Positions 34,351 to 44,064 of a DNA stretch of 64,000 nt are shown piece by piece. Source of the stretch: Candidatus Nitronereus thalassa. GTDB lineage: Bacteria > Nitrospirota > Nitrospiria > Nitrospirales > UBA8639. The DNA is taken from assembly GCF_032191465.1 (NCBI RefSeq), contig NZ_JAQOUE010000001.1, positions 1,612,001-1,676,000 on the forward strand. Reading direction: 5' to 3'. Position 1 is the first letter of the stretch; every line of letters starts with the position of its first letter. The translations under genes were made by a program, and so were the position numbers. The notes under the pieces were generated by a model. The model was not told the DNA's origin and ran no database searches. It worked only from the letters and a program-made list of their open reading frames with translations.

Positions 34351-36321
34351 GTGGGCACCCCCAAATTCCACCTTTCCTTTCTCACTCAAATTCATAGCCC
34401 TAACCTTCTCAAGGGAAAGGGTTTGGTTCCATTTTTCATTTCTATGGCTTCTTATTTTAGGTCAATTTCCCGACCCACGCCTAATTTGCTGAAACCTGCA
34501 ACCTCCAGAAATATTTCTCCATGGACCATTTTTTTGTTTGTCATAATAAATTCAATACCCTTAGATCCTTTAGCCTTTGGGGCCATTCAACCTGATCAAG
34601 TTGTGATTGTAGCCAATGAGAACGATCTCGATGGCATGGATGTGGCTAGGTATTATGCCAAACAAAGAGGAATCCCCCTTTCCAACCTTGTTAGATTGAA
34701 TTTGCCTTATGAGGAAACCATAAGTCGGGAGGATTTTGAAGAATATCTGACAAAGCCACTTAAGGTCGCTTTGGAATCCAGGGGTCTTGCTTCCACGACA
34801 AGAGTTCTCGTGACAACGTTTGGGGTGCCTCTCCGCGTAAATGCCCCACTCCCAAACGATGAGGTACACGAATGGCAAGCGGACGCCACGGAATGGTACG
34901 ACGCTGCAATCGAGTTTGCCCACACCATCGATACCGCACTTAGCCGCACCCTTTTAAATTTTCAAAAAGGGGCTCCTCCATCTCCCTCGCTCTCGTCAGC
35001 ATTTTCGGCCTCAAACCCCGTCAAAGCCGAACAGATTCTCAGGCATATTGATCACGCCATAGCCACGATCACCTCCGAAATTCAAACGCCTTCCTCCCCG
35101 AAAAAGCCCATGGATCAACACTTGGATTTTTTCAAATACTTACTTCAACTCGATGGTCTATCCGCATACACCAAATACCCGAATTTCAAAATGCCAACAC
35201 ACAGCCAGTTGACTCCTGATCAGCTAAAAACGCACATTCAACTCGCCCGTCTAGCTCTATCCATATTAGTCCACACACCATCGACCCAAAACCGGAAGGT
35301 ATCCTATCAATTGGCGCAACGGTTTTTTGGCATTCGCGGCGTGTTTCAATTGGCCGCGAGCGAACAACAAAACCTTGTCACAAAAGACACAGAAGCCAGC
35401 GTCGACAGTGAGCTGAGTATTTTATGGTTTGGGCAGGACCAGTATTCCTTAAACGGTAGAATACCCAATCCCTTTTATGCCTGGTACCCGTCCAATACCA
35501 AATCCACCAAGAAGGATAAAGACTTTCAATTTCCCGTGCTCATGGTCAGTCGAATCGATGCGCCAACTCCAAAATTGTCCAAGCTCATGATTGACCGCGC
35601 CATTATGGCTGAACAAACGGGCGTGTCGGGAAAAGCCTATTTCGATGCCAGAGGCATGAAGTCCGATGGCCCTCTGAGCTACGGAGACTACGATCAAAGC
35701 CTGAGAAATTTATCGGCCTTCATGAGAAACCAGACGTCTTATCGCGTAATTTTAGAAAACACTCAAAAACGTTTTCAGGAAAAAGGCGAGGCCCCTCAAG
35801 TTGGATTGTATGCCGGGTGGTATCAGTATCGGGAATATGAAGACGCTTTTTCGTTCAACCCTGGAGCCATTGGCTACCACATCGCCTCTGGCGAGGCGAT
35901 CAGCATTCATAACCCTCAGGAGAAAGGGTGGTGTAAAAATGCCCTTGAACGCGGCATTACTGTTACGATTGGACCGACGGGCGAACCCTATGTCGATGCC
36001 TTTCCAAAACCCTCAGAATTTTTTGGCTTGATGTTAACCGGCCGGTATACCTTAGTTGAAGCGTACTACCTCTCCACTCGTCATTTGAGTTGGCGTATGG
36101 TTTTGTTTGGTGATCCACTCTATAATCCATGGAAAGGACAGGCATTAGCCGCACTGCCTGATTTGCAGAAATATATTCCCGAATTCAAAGCTCTCAGGGC
36201 CTTGCCTCCTTCACCCTCAGACCATTTATTTCCTCACCCCATTCAATTGGCCCAGAAACGTCGCAGCCAACAGGATGCCTTGCTGAGCCAGATTCCAGCT
36301 CTTCTCAACACCAACCCCTAA
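34351..36321 (+). CDS. TIGR03790 family exported protein
   Basis: Up to 656 aa. It matches the TIGR03790 family of unknown function: VVIVANENDLDGMDVARYYA, then RVLVTTFGVPLRV, and near the C-terminus SFNPGAIGYHIASGEA and RYTLVEAYYLSTRHLSWRMVLFGDPLYNP. A hydrophobic signal-like segment lies about 50 residues in, so the true start is probably inside the frame; the GTG at 34351 has AAAGGA nearby, the ATG at 34444 gives a more usual signal peptide but has no ribosome site. Some relatives occur next to extracellular or surface proteins. Stand-alone here. Confidence 0.75.
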   Translation: MGTPKFHLSFLTQIHSPNLLKGKGLVPFFISMASYFRSISRPTPNLLKPATSRNISPWTIFLFVIINSIPLDPLAFGAIQPDQVVIVANENDLDGMDVARYYAKQRGIPLSNLVRLNLPYEETISREDFEEYLTKPLKVALESRGLASTTRVLVTTFGVPLRVNAPLPNDEVHEWQADATEWYDAAIEFAHTIDTALSRTLLNFQKGAPPSPSLSSAFSASNPVKAEQILRHIDHAIATITSEIQTPSSPKKPMDQHLDFFKYLLQLDGLSAYTKYPNFKMPTHSQLTPDQLKTHIQLARLALSILVHTPSTQNRKVSYQLAQRFFGIRGVFQLAASEQQNLVTKDTEASVDSELSILWFGQDQYSLNGRIPNPFYAWYPSNTKSTKKDKDFQFPVLMVSRIDAPTPKLSKLMIDRAIMAEQTGVSGKAYFDARGMKSDGPLSYGDYDQSLRNLSAFMRNQTSYRVILENTQKRFQEKGEAPQVGLYAGWYQYREYEDAFSFNPGAIGYHIASGEAISIHNPQEKGWCKNALERGITVTIGPTGEPYVDAFPKPSEFFGLMLTGRYTLVEAYYLSTRHLSWRMVLFGDPLYNPWKGQALAALPDLQKYIPEFKALRALPPSPSDHLFPHPIQLAQKRRSQQDALLSQIPALLNTNP

Positions 36322-36459
36322 ACAAAATATTTTCAAACACCAGTGGAGAAAACGATAACAGGAAGGGCAGCTTTAAACATACCCTCTGGATATTACCCAA
36401 CATAGTTTTTGGAGCAGGCGAAATCTGGAATGATGAATGAAGGATTTTAGGAAATGATG

Positions 36460-36491
36460 GCCGGGCCTCTGTCTGGTACAGAAGGCCCGGC
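36460..36491 (-). terminator. strong hairpin after ahcY
   Basis: GCCGGGCC pairs with GGCCCGGC with further inner pairing (CTG/CAG); on the minus strand it follows the ahcY stop by 16 bases. The T tract after it is poor, so it may act as an RNA-stabilising 3' end rather than a full terminator. Confidence 0.55.
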
Positions 36492-36506
36492 AAAAAAGAG
36501 AGAAAA

Positions 36507-37889
36507 TCAATACTTGTAGCTATCCACCTTAAACGGTCCATCCACAGGCACATTAATATAGTCAGCCTGAGTTTTTGTGAGTTTCGTAATGACGCCACCA
36601 AATCCACGGACCATATGAGCGGCCACTTCTTCATCAAGCTTTTTCGGCAATACTTCCAACGTGACCGTCGCCCCAGGAGTATCGGCAAATTTCTTTTCGT
36701 AAAGATGAATTTGAGCCAAAACTTGATTGGTAAATGATCCATCCATCACCCGGGAAGGATGGCCGGTGCCATTGCCGAGATTTACCAATCGCCCTTCTGA
36801 CAATAGAATCAAATGATCATTCTGACCACGGTTGCGATAAATTTTGTGGACCTGAGGTTTCACTTCTTCCCATTCCCAATTTTCCCGCATGTACACAGTA
36901 TCGATTTCATTATCAAAATGCCCAATATTGCAAACGACCGCCCCATTTTTCAGTGACCGCAACATTGCTGAATCGCATACATTCAAATTCCCTGTCGTGG
37001 TGACGAGCAAGTCGGTTTTGCTTAACAATTCCACATTTATATTTTCGACTCGTCCAGTGTTAATTCCGTCATTGTAGGGAGACACGACTTCAAACCCATC
37101 CATACAGGCCTGCATGGCACAAATGGGATCGATTTCAGAAATCTTCACAATCATCCCTTCCTGACGGAGAGATTGCGCTGACCCCTTTCCCACATCACCA
37201 TACCCGATCACCAGGGCTTTTTTCCCGGACAAGAGATGATCGGTCCCCCGTTTGATGGCATCGCTCAAACTGTGCCGACACCCATATTTGTTATCATTTT
37301 TTGATTTGGTCACCGAATCGTTAACGTTAATGGCCGGAACCCGTAAGGTGCCTTTTTGAAGCATCTCCTGCAGGCGATGGACCCCCGTGGTGGTTTCCTC
37401 CGTGATCCCATGGATTTTGTCCAACATCGATGGATATTTTTGGTGAAGCATCATGGTCAAATCCCCGCCATCATCCAACACCATATTGGCATCCCACGGT
37501 TGCCCGTCCTTTAAAATGGTTTGCTCAATACACCAGTCATACTCCTCAAGTGTTTCCCCTTTCCAGGCATACACAGGAATACCTCGCGCCGCGATGGCCG
37601 CTGCTGCATGATCTTGGGTCGAAAAAATATTACAGGACGCCCATCGCACCTCAGCACCCAATTCAATCAACGTTTCAATAAGCACGGCAGTTTGGATGGT
37701 CATATGAATACATCCAAGAATTTTTGCACCCTTCAGAGGCTGAGAATTTCGGAATTTATCCCGAAGCGCCATCAAGGCTGGCATTTCCGTTTCAGCAATC
37801 TGAATCTCCTTGCGTCCATAGTCCGCAAGATTAATATCCGCGACTTTATAATCAGTCACGTTTGTCCCAACTTTCGTGGCAGTGCTCAT
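36507..37889 (-). CDS. ahcY: S-adenosylhomocysteinase
   Basis: 460 aa. Splits S-adenosylhomocysteine into homocysteine and adenosine, using bound NAD. The NAD motif [16 protein letters not shown] is near residue 232; catalytic stretches [16 protein letters not shown] (Lys and Asp near 200) and the C-terminal KVDSYKY end, with its Lys and Tyr for NAD binding, are intact. Paired with metK 47 bases upstream on the same strand, giving two steps of the methyl cycle. Confidence 0.97.
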   Translation of the reverse strand: MSTATKVGTNVTDYKVADINLADYGRKEIQIAETEMPALMALRDKFRNSQPLKGAKILGCIHMTIQTAVLIETLIELGAEVRWASCNIFSTQDHAAAAIAARGIPVYAWKGETLEEYDWCIEQTILKDGQPWDANMVLDDGGDLTMMLHQKYPSMLDKIHGITEETTTGVHRLQEMLQKGTLRVPAINVNDSVTKSKNDNKYGCRHSLSDAIKRGTDHLLSGKKALVIGYGDVGKGSAQSLRQEGMIVKISEIDPICAMQACMDGFEVVSPYNDGINTGRVENINVELLSKTDLLVTTTGNLNVCDSAMLRSLKNGAVVCNIGHFDNEIDTVYMRENWEWEEVKPQVHKIYRNRGQNDHLILLSEGRLVNLGNGTGHPSRVMDGSFTNQVLAQIHLYEKKFADTPGATVTLEVLPKKLDEEVAAHMVRGFGGVITKLTKTQADYINVPVDGPFKVDSYKY

Positions 37890-37936
37890 AACATAAACCT
37901 CATCGTGAAAAGTACATAAAAGATCGATCGTGAAAA

Positions 37937-39088
37937 TTATTTGCCAGCGTCTCGCCTCAATACGGATGCAAGATCCGTTTTCTCCCAGGTAAACCCAGGC
38001 CCAGTCCGGCCGAAATGCCCATAGGCCGCGGTCTCTTTATAGATGGGTCGTCGAAGTTTCAGATGATCAATAATTCCTTTCGGCGTCATGGGAAAATGCT
38101 TTCGGACCAATCGATCAAGCAAGGTGGTATCCACCTTTTCGGTACCTTTGGCATCGACTAAAACAGAGACTGGCTCTGGAACTCCAATGGCATAAGCCAA
38201 TTGGACTTCACACTTTTCAGCGAGCTTGGCCGCAATGATGTTTTTCGCAATGTAGCGGGCCATATACGAGGCTGATCGGTCAACTTTGCTGGGATCTTTT
38301 CCGGAAAAGGCTCCGCCACCATGACTTCCGACTCCACCATAAGTATCCACAATAATTTTCCTACCGGTTAATCCTGTATCCCCCATGGGCCCCCCCATCA
38401 CAAAACGGCCCGTGGGGTTAATGTGAAACTTTACTTTCTTGGGGTCAAAAATGGATTTGGGCATCATCGGCATGATGACTTTTTCTTTAATATCTTTTTC
38501 GATTTTTTTCGATGTCACATTGTCACTATGCTGGGTGGACACGACCACTGTGTCGACCTTGACTGGTTTTCCATTTTTATATTCTACTGTGACCTGAGCT
38601 TTCCCATCGGGACGCACCCAAGGCAAAATGTTCTTTTTCCGAACCTCGGCTAACCGTTTTGTCAATCGATGCGCTAACACAATCGGCATGGGCATGAGTT
38701 CTGCCGTTTCATTGGAAGCATATCCAAACATCAAACCCTGATCGCCAGCTCCCCCCGTATCCACCCCCATCGCGATATCCCCCGATTGCGCATCGATAGA
38801 AGTCACGACCGAGCAAGTCCGAAAATCAAATCCCCAGGTAGCATCGGCATATCCAACATCACGAATCGTCGCCCGGATGATGTCAGGAATTTCCACATAT
38901 GCCTTGGTGGAAATTTCTCCAGCCACAAACGCCAACCCGGTGGTCACAAGAGTCTCGCATGCGACCCGACAGTTTTTATCCTTGGCCATTATGGCATCTA
39001 AAATGCCATCAGAAATTTGGTCGGCAATTTTGTCAGGATGTCCTTCGGTGACTGACTCAGACGTAAATAGAAAATTCTTTTGGCTCAT
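37937..39088 (-). CDS. metK: S-adenosylmethionine synthetase
   Basis: 383 aa. Makes SAM from methionine and ATP. Motifs: [19 protein letters not shown] at the N-terminus, [12 protein letters not shown] near 120, and [18 protein letters not shown] near 260. The ATG at 39088 has GAAGGG upstream; the frame extends nine codons further without support. First gene of the metK-ahcY unit. I found no SAM or SAH riboswitch pattern in the leader. Confidence 0.97.
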   Translation of the reverse strand: MSQKNFLFTSESVTEGHPDKIADQISDGILDAIMAKDKNCRVACETLVTTGLAFVAGEISTKAYVEIPDIIRATIRDVGYADATWGFDFRTCSVVTSIDAQSGDIAMGVDTGGAGDQGLMFGYASNETAELMPMPIVLAHRLTKRLAEVRKKNILPWVRPDGKAQVTVEYKNGKPVKVDTVVVSTQHSDNVTSKKIEKDIKEKVIMPMMPKSIFDPKKVKFHINPTGRFVMGGPMGDTGLTGRKIIVDTYGGVGSHGGGAFSGKDPSKVDRSASYMARYIAKNIIAAKLAEKCEVQLAYAIGVPEPVSVLVDAKGTEKVDTTLLDRLVRKHFPMTPKGIIDHLKLRRPIYKETAAYGHFGRTGPGFTWEKTDLASVLRRDAGK

Positions 39089-39115
39089 ATACCCATCCCT
39101 TCGTTGTAAAAGCAA

Positions 39116-39820
39116 AAAGGTCCCCTTCCCCTGTATGCCTGAGATCAGAGGAGGAAGCCCATAACGGTGAAAGTTGGCAAAAGGTGTTCAACGAAAAAAC
39201 ATATTACTGGAGGAAAACTCAACTGGCATTTACACAATTTAGAATTTAGATAGAGTTTAGGTCATTAAACATCCTCGAATTTTACTTCAGCATTTTCCTT
39301 ATTAAAAGCAAAAATATCAAAAAAAAGTATAATTACCTAGTTGTTTTACCAGGACATTCTGTGTTGGGTTTTAGCAATTATTGGGCAATATAGACAAATA
39401 CCGAAATTTGAACTGTTAATGACACCTTAATACTTAACGATTTCTGATCCTTCCTAGTATTCAAAAAACAAATGGGTAAATAAGTTTACCACCTTGAACA
39501 TACGTCACATCAAAGTCCCAACAGATAATCACATCGAAAAGAAGATATGCCTCACCCTCGCCTTGTTTAATTTTTAAAATACATACTTCATTGTAATGTC
39601 ACTTTTTTAGTCCATTGGACTAACCCAGGAGACACACGGACTTCGACGTATTTAATTCAAGATCATCGGGTTGCATTCGCCAAAGAGCAGGTGCTAAGAT
39701 CCGCGCTTACTTCCTGGGCTCTAGGTGTACCCTATTGGGGTTTACTTAGGTAGGAAGACGAATTAACGACAAACCTAAACATGTGACTTGGAAACGTCAT
39801 GCTTCGCAAGGAGGCGTTTG
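39116..39820 (+). other. long AT-rich spacer before the Usp/PCP_red gene
   Basis: About 700 bases. From 39180 to 39600 the DNA is clearly richer in A+T than the flanks, with no convincing frame. A 7-3-7 dyad lies at 39607-39623. The final 200 bases return to normal composition and hold the leader of the next gene with its AAGGAGG site. Confidence 0.5.
39607..39623. promoter_or_regulatory. 7-3-7 dyad, possible operator
   Basis: TTAGTCC-ATT-GGACTAA, an exact inverted repeat, about 200 bases upstream of the Usp/PCP_red gene. Size suits a dimeric regulator; no regulator gene is adjacent. Confidence 0.4.
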
Positions 39821-41884
39821 ATGTATAAAACTATATACATCCCGGTTGACAATTCAGACCATTCCAATATGGCCGTCGATCTGGGTGTGAGTCTTGCCAA
39901 AGAATTTGGGTCAAAAATCGTTGGAAGCCATGTGTATGCGGCAAAAATGCATGACAAACGATTTAAGCAAATGGAAGCCGGTCTTCCAGAAGAATACCAT
40001 GATGAGAAAGAACTGGATCGCCAACGGCAAATCCATGATTCCTTAATCACCCGTGGCCTCCAAATCATTACCGACTCCTACCTCGACTACATCGACCAGA
40101 AATGTTCTGAAGCCAATTTGCCCCTGGAACGTCGCTCCCTTGAAGGACGCAATTGGAAAGTCCTGGCCGAAGATATCAATACGAATAACTATGATCTCAC
40201 CATTATGGGTGGACTGGGAGTGGGAGCCGTCAAAGATTCGGTGATTGGCAGTAATACCGAACGTGTATTGAGGCGTGTTCGGAATTCAGACATGTTTATC
40301 GTGAAAGACCTGAAGCCCATGAATGGGGGGAAAATCGTAGTCGCCGTTGATGGTAGTCCCTACTCGTTTGGCGGCCTCAAAACCGGATTGGCCTTAGGGA
40401 AAGCCTTAAATAAACCCGTTGAAGCCATTTCAGCCTTCGACCCCTACTTTCACTATGCCGCATTCCACAGTATTTCAGGAGTGTTAAATGAAGAGGCCGG
40501 TAAAGTCTTTCGGTTCAAAGAACAAGAAAAGCTTCATGAAGAAGTCATTGATAGCGGTTTAGCCAAGATCTACCAATCGCATCTGGATATTTCCCGAGAA
40601 GTGGCACAAGAAGAAGGGTTCGATATTAAAACAACGTTGCTTGATGGGAAGGCATTCGAAAAAGTCCTGCAATACGTGCGAAAGGAGCAACCCTGGCTTC
40701 TCATTGTTGGCCGTATCGGTGTACATAGCGACGATGACATGGACATTGGAAGCAACACGGAAAATCTTCTGAGAGCCACAGGATGTAATGTCCTCATCTC
40801 CAATCAAAAGTTTGTTCCTCCCATTGACACCCAGGCGGAATACACCATGGCATGGACTGAAGAAGCCTTGTTCCGAATGGAAAAGATACCCGTCTTTGCT
40901 AGAGGAGTCGCCAAAACCGCCATTCATCGTTATGCCATTGAAAAGGGACACACTATCATTAGCAATTCTGTCGTGGATGAGGCCGTCGGAGATATTCTTC
41001 CCAAGGGTGCCATGGATGCCATGAAAGCTTTGGGAGGACAATTGGATGAGGCCGGAATCGATCGCAACAAGATGCAAGCGGATGATGCCGTTGCCACCGA
41101 CCTCATGGGGTCAACCCTGAGTGGAATGGTCAATCAAGTGGTGGAAGAAAAGCCAGCCACAATCTCGCCGGCCTTGAGTCCCGGCAACCAATCCTATATT
41201 GATCGTATGTCCCGTCAATATTATGTATGTAATGGATGCGGGTATATTGGGAAAGGCGCCGAGCCAGTTAAATGCCCCGTGTGTGGCGGGGATGGGAAAG
41301 ATTTCAAGGCCGTGGATAAAACGATTTTTGATGCTGCAGCCAAAGCTGAAGGGGGATTAGAAACGCAAGTGGCGTATGATGATATCCCCATGCAATGGAC
41401 CAAAGATGCCAAAGAAGCCATTCGGGCAGTCCCTGCCGGATTCCAACGTCGCCGAGCCAAGGCAAAAATTGAAAAAACAGCTCGTAAGCTTGGAATGACC
41501 ACCATTACCCTCGAATACGCTGGCACCATGATTCAGGAAGCCGCAGATGAGGAATACACGCCAATTTTTGCAAATAAAGCGCCAGAGGCGGATTCAAAAA
41601 CATCTTCAGGTGCGAACGGAGAGAATAAACTCATGGAAGAATCATCCCCCTATACATGGGACCCAGAGGCCCTGAAACGCCTAGAACGCGCGCCCGAAGG
41701 GTTTATGAGAGATTGCACCAAGGCACTCATCATTAAGCATGCCGAAAAAATGGGCACGACCATGATTACGCTGGATGTGGCAAACGAAGGAATTGAGCAG
41801 GCCAAACATACGATGGAAGAAGCCATGAAGTCCGGGAACGTCAAGGATATCATCGCCAAACTCACTGGCGCCGGCGCCCAGTAA
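39821..41884 (+). CDS. tandem universal stress protein fused to three PCP_red domains and a rubredoxin-like knuckle
   Basis: 687 aa. Residues ~1-155 and ~165-320 are two UspA-type domains; each keeps the ATP motif G-x2-G-x9-G-S (GGLG...GS near 128, GRIG...GS near 296). Then come a PCP_red-like domain (~338-390, starting YTMAWTEEALFRME), a rubredoxin-like zinc or iron knuckle (CNGCGY and CPVCGG, ~468-485), a second PCP_red (~523-575, MQWTKDAKEAIRAVP) and a third (~610-665, YTWDPEALKRLERAP). PCP_red is named from the C-terminus of light-independent protochlorophyllide reductase subunit B. The start at 39821 has AAGGAGG 7 nt upstream. Followed after 15 bases by the radical SAM gene, so co-transcribed. 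Function unknown; a stress- or ATP-sensing tetrapyrrole/electron role is inference. Confidence 0.85.
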   Translation: MYKTIYIPVDNSDHSNMAVDLGVSLAKEFGSKIVGSHVYAAKMHDKRFKQMEAGLPEEYHDEKELDRQRQIHDSLITRGLQIITDSYLDYIDQKCSEANLPLERRSLEGRNWKVLAEDINTNNYDLTIMGGLGVGAVKDSVIGSNTERVLRRVRNSDMFIVKDLKPMNGGKIVVAVDGSPYSFGGLKTGLALGKALNKPVEAISAFDPYFHYAAFHSISGVLNEEAGKVFRFKEQEKLHEEVIDSGLAKIYQSHLDISREVAQEEGFDIKTTLLDGKAFEKVLQYVRKEQPWLLIVGRIGVHSDDDMDIGSNTENLLRATGCNVLISNQKFVPPIDTQAEYTMAWTEEALFRMEKIPVFARGVAKTAIHRYAIEKGHTIISNSVVDEAVGDILPKGAMDAMKALGGQLDEAGIDRNKMQADDAVATDLMGSTLSGMVNQVVEEKPATISPALSPGNQSYIDRMSRQYYVCNGCGYIGKGAEPVKCPVCGGDGKDFKAVDKTIFDAAAKAEGGLETQVAYDDIPMQWTKDAKEAIRAVPAGFQRRRAKAKIEKTARKLGMTTITLEYAGTMIQEAADEEYTPIFANKAPEADSKTSSGANGENKLMEESSPYTWDPEALKRLERAPEGFMRDCTKALIIKHAEKMGTTMITLDVANEGIEQAKHTMEEAMKSGNVKDIIAKLTGAGAQ

Positions 41885-41899
41885 GGGAGCCAGCCACTT

Positions 41900-43273
41900 A
41901 TGGGTAAATCACTTCCAGTTTTCAATTTTGATCAACTTGGCCAAAAGCTTGGCTTATTAAAAAGTCAGGTAACCTCCTTTTCTACGGCCTCGGCCCCAAA
42001 TGATGGGCGAACAGTCGATGACTTCAAACCCTACCTTGTCGCCTTAAATCTGACCAAGCGCTGCAATCTTAAATGCGAACATTGCTACCTCGATGCTACC
42101 ACCAAGGCCGGGGGCGGCTCTGATGAACTTTCCACTGAAGAATGCTTCCGTTTAATTGATCAAATTGCCGAGGTCAACAAAGGCTGCTTGTTAGTGATTA
42201 CCGGCGGCGAGCCACTCGTTCGACCTGACATCTTGGATATTGCTCGCCATGCCGTAAGCCTGGGATTCATGGTGGTCTTTGGAACCAATGGGATGCTGAT
42301 CAATGATAAGCTAGCCAAGGAATTGGTGGAAATCGGCGTCATGGGCATGGGCATTAGCATAGACTCCCTTGATCCTCAAACACACAACGCCTTCCGGGGA
42401 GTACCCGGAGCTTGGGAAGCAGCAGTGGCAGGCATTGAAGCCTGTAAGCGCAATGGCCTTCAATTCCAAGTGCATTTCAGTGCGCAACCCATGAATTATA
42501 AGGAGTTGCCGGATGTCATCGACTGGGCGCATGAACTGGGTGCACGTGTGTTGAACGTGTTTTTCATGGTCTGCACCGGTCGTGGTGAAGAACTCACCGA
42601 TATTTCGCCTGAGCAATATGAAGAAGTCTTGAGTTTCTTAATTGACTCCCAAGACAAATACCAAGATATGCTTGTTCGAGCACGTTGCGCTCCCCATTTC
42701 AAGCGGCTGGCCTATGAGAAAGATCCTAACTCTCCCATCACGAAAGCCCAAGGCTATATGGGTGGAGGATGTTTGGCAGGAACCAACTACGCGCGGGTGA
42801 CGCCCAATGGCGATCTCACACCTTGCCCTTACATGCCGCTTTCCGCTGGAAATATTCGCGATACCAGCTTTGTCGATTTGTGGGAAAAATCTGAGGTATT
42901 TGATTCTTTCCGATACCCTCACTTAAAGGGGAAATGCGGAGATTGTGAGTATAGCGAAATCTGTGGCGGCTGCCGTGCACGACCCTACGTGGACCACGGC
43001 GACCATATGGACGAAGATGAATGGTGTCTCTATACCCCCAAGGGCGGAGAAAAAATCCAAGTCGCATTTAATACACAAGAGGAAACGTCCATCGAATGGG
43101 ATTCCGCAGCAGAGACCCGGCTCAACCGGATTCCCTATTTCCTCCGTGCCATGGTGAAAAAAGGTGTGGAACGCCATGCCAGTGAAAACAATATCCCCAT
43201 CATCACCATTGAATTGATGGAAGAACTTCGGCAAAAACGATTCGGAAATGAAAAGCCAGTCTTCAAGTTCTAA
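41900..43273 (+). CDS. NirJ/AhbD-like radical SAM-SPASM enzyme with C-terminal PCP_red domain
   Basis: 457 aa. The radical SAM cluster motif C-x3-C-x2-C is near residue 54 (CNLKCEHCY) with the GGEPL motif near 102. A SPASM region (~291-375) has Cys in GGCLAG, TPCPY, KCGDC and ICGGCRARPY for extra Fe-S clusters, in the pattern of NirJ/AhbD enzymes that change side chains of tetrapyrroles on the way to haem d1 or haem. A PCP_red-like domain closes the protein (~398-450, IEWDSAAETRLNRIP). Its stop overlaps the next start (TAATG). The haem-related role is inferred from family similarity and neighbours; other SPASM substrates remain possible. Confidence 0.85.
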   Translation: MGKSLPVFNFDQLGQKLGLLKSQVTSFSTASAPNDGRTVDDFKPYLVALNLTKRCNLKCEHCYLDATTKAGGGSDELSTEECFRLIDQIAEVNKGCLLVITGGEPLVRPDILDIARHAVSLGFMVVFGTNGMLINDKLAKELVEIGVMGMGISIDSLDPQTHNAFRGVPGAWEAAVAGIEACKRNGLQFQVHFSAQPMNYKELPDVIDWAHELGARVLNVFFMVCTGRGEELTDISPEQYEEVLSFLIDSQDKYQDMLVRARCAPHFKRLAYEKDPNSPITKAQGYMGGGCLAGTNYARVTPNGDLTPCPYMPLSAGNIRDTSFVDLWEKSEVFDSFRYPHLKGKCGDCEYSEICGGCRARPYVDHGDHMDEDEWCLYTPKGGEKIQVAFNTQEETSIEWDSAAETRLNRIPYFLRAMVKKGVERHASENNIPIITIELMEELRQKRFGNEKPVFKF

Positions 43274-43800
43274 TGGACGCCCTCCAAGACGTTTTTCTCG
43301 ATCTCAATAAAGTCATTCCGATTCTCAATCACTGGCTGCATCTGCTATCCGCCATCGTTTGGATTGGCGGACTGGCATTTTTGGTCATGGCAGTTACCCC
43401 AGGCCTTAAAACCGCCGTTCCCAGGGAATACATCAAGCCAATTTGCGATACGTTTTATAAGCAATACCGCAAAGTAGTCGGCATGCTCTTAATCGTAATT
43501 TTGTTCACCGGGGGACTCAATCTTCATTACGTCAGTGAACTGATGATCAGGCAAACCGGCGAAGGCATTTCGCACAATGCCCACTATTTGACCATCTTTT
43601 TTATCAAGCTATCCTTGGTATTAGGAATTCTCACCCTGTACCTCTATACCGTGATCTTCCGCATCGAACCTACTGGAGAAGAAACCGCCGAAGAAAAAGA
43701 GGAACAACGGATAGAACCCATCCCCTTTCAGCGAGGAGCCTTGTGGATGGGAGTCTTTATCATTCTCTGCGCCGCTGCCTTGAAACATCTTCATTACTAA
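43273..43800 (+). CDS. HemJ/CopD-like four-helix membrane protein
   Basis: 175 aa with about four transmembrane helices. The first carries NHWLHLLSAIVWIGGLAF, the His/WIGG signature shared by HemJ (protoporphyrinogen oxidase) and CopD-type proteins; another His is in LNLHYV, with HNAHY after it. A charged Glu-rich loop (TGEETAEEKEEQ) separates the last helices. One-base overlap with the radical SAM gene indicates tight coupling. HemJ oxidises protoporphyrinogen, which fits a tetrapyrrole module, but CopD-like copper or simple haem-binding roles are not excluded. Confidence 0.72.
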   Translation: MDALQDVFLDLNKVIPILNHWLHLLSAIVWIGGLAFLVMAVTPGLKTAVPREYIKPICDTFYKQYRKVVGMLLIVILFTGGLNLHYVSELMIRQTGEGISHNAHYLTIFFIKLSLVLGILTLYLYTVIFRIEPTGEETAEEKEEQRIEPIPFQRGALWMGVFIILCAAALKHLHY

Positions 43801-44064
43801 TCGGCTCCCGCCTTCAACCCTCACCACAACGGCTATTTCAATTCTCGCCGACTCTCTCTGCTCACGAGAGAAATCCGACTCTCAAACATGGAGATCCGAA
43901 ATAAACAAAAATGACTTTGAAGGACAATTCGAACCTTGAATTTAGAATGTGTTCCCAGATTCGGATTTGAATTTCACACTTTCTTGTCCACACCTAGTAC
44001 ACCGTGATACTGTCTCAATCCGTCAAGTAGCGGCATCACATACCCCAGCAACCTTTTCCACTCC

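Noticed and set aside
37890-37936. SAH or SAM riboswitch before ahcY or metK
   Set aside because: The ahcY leader is under 50 bases and the metK leader shows none of the conserved riboswitch stems or sequence blocks.
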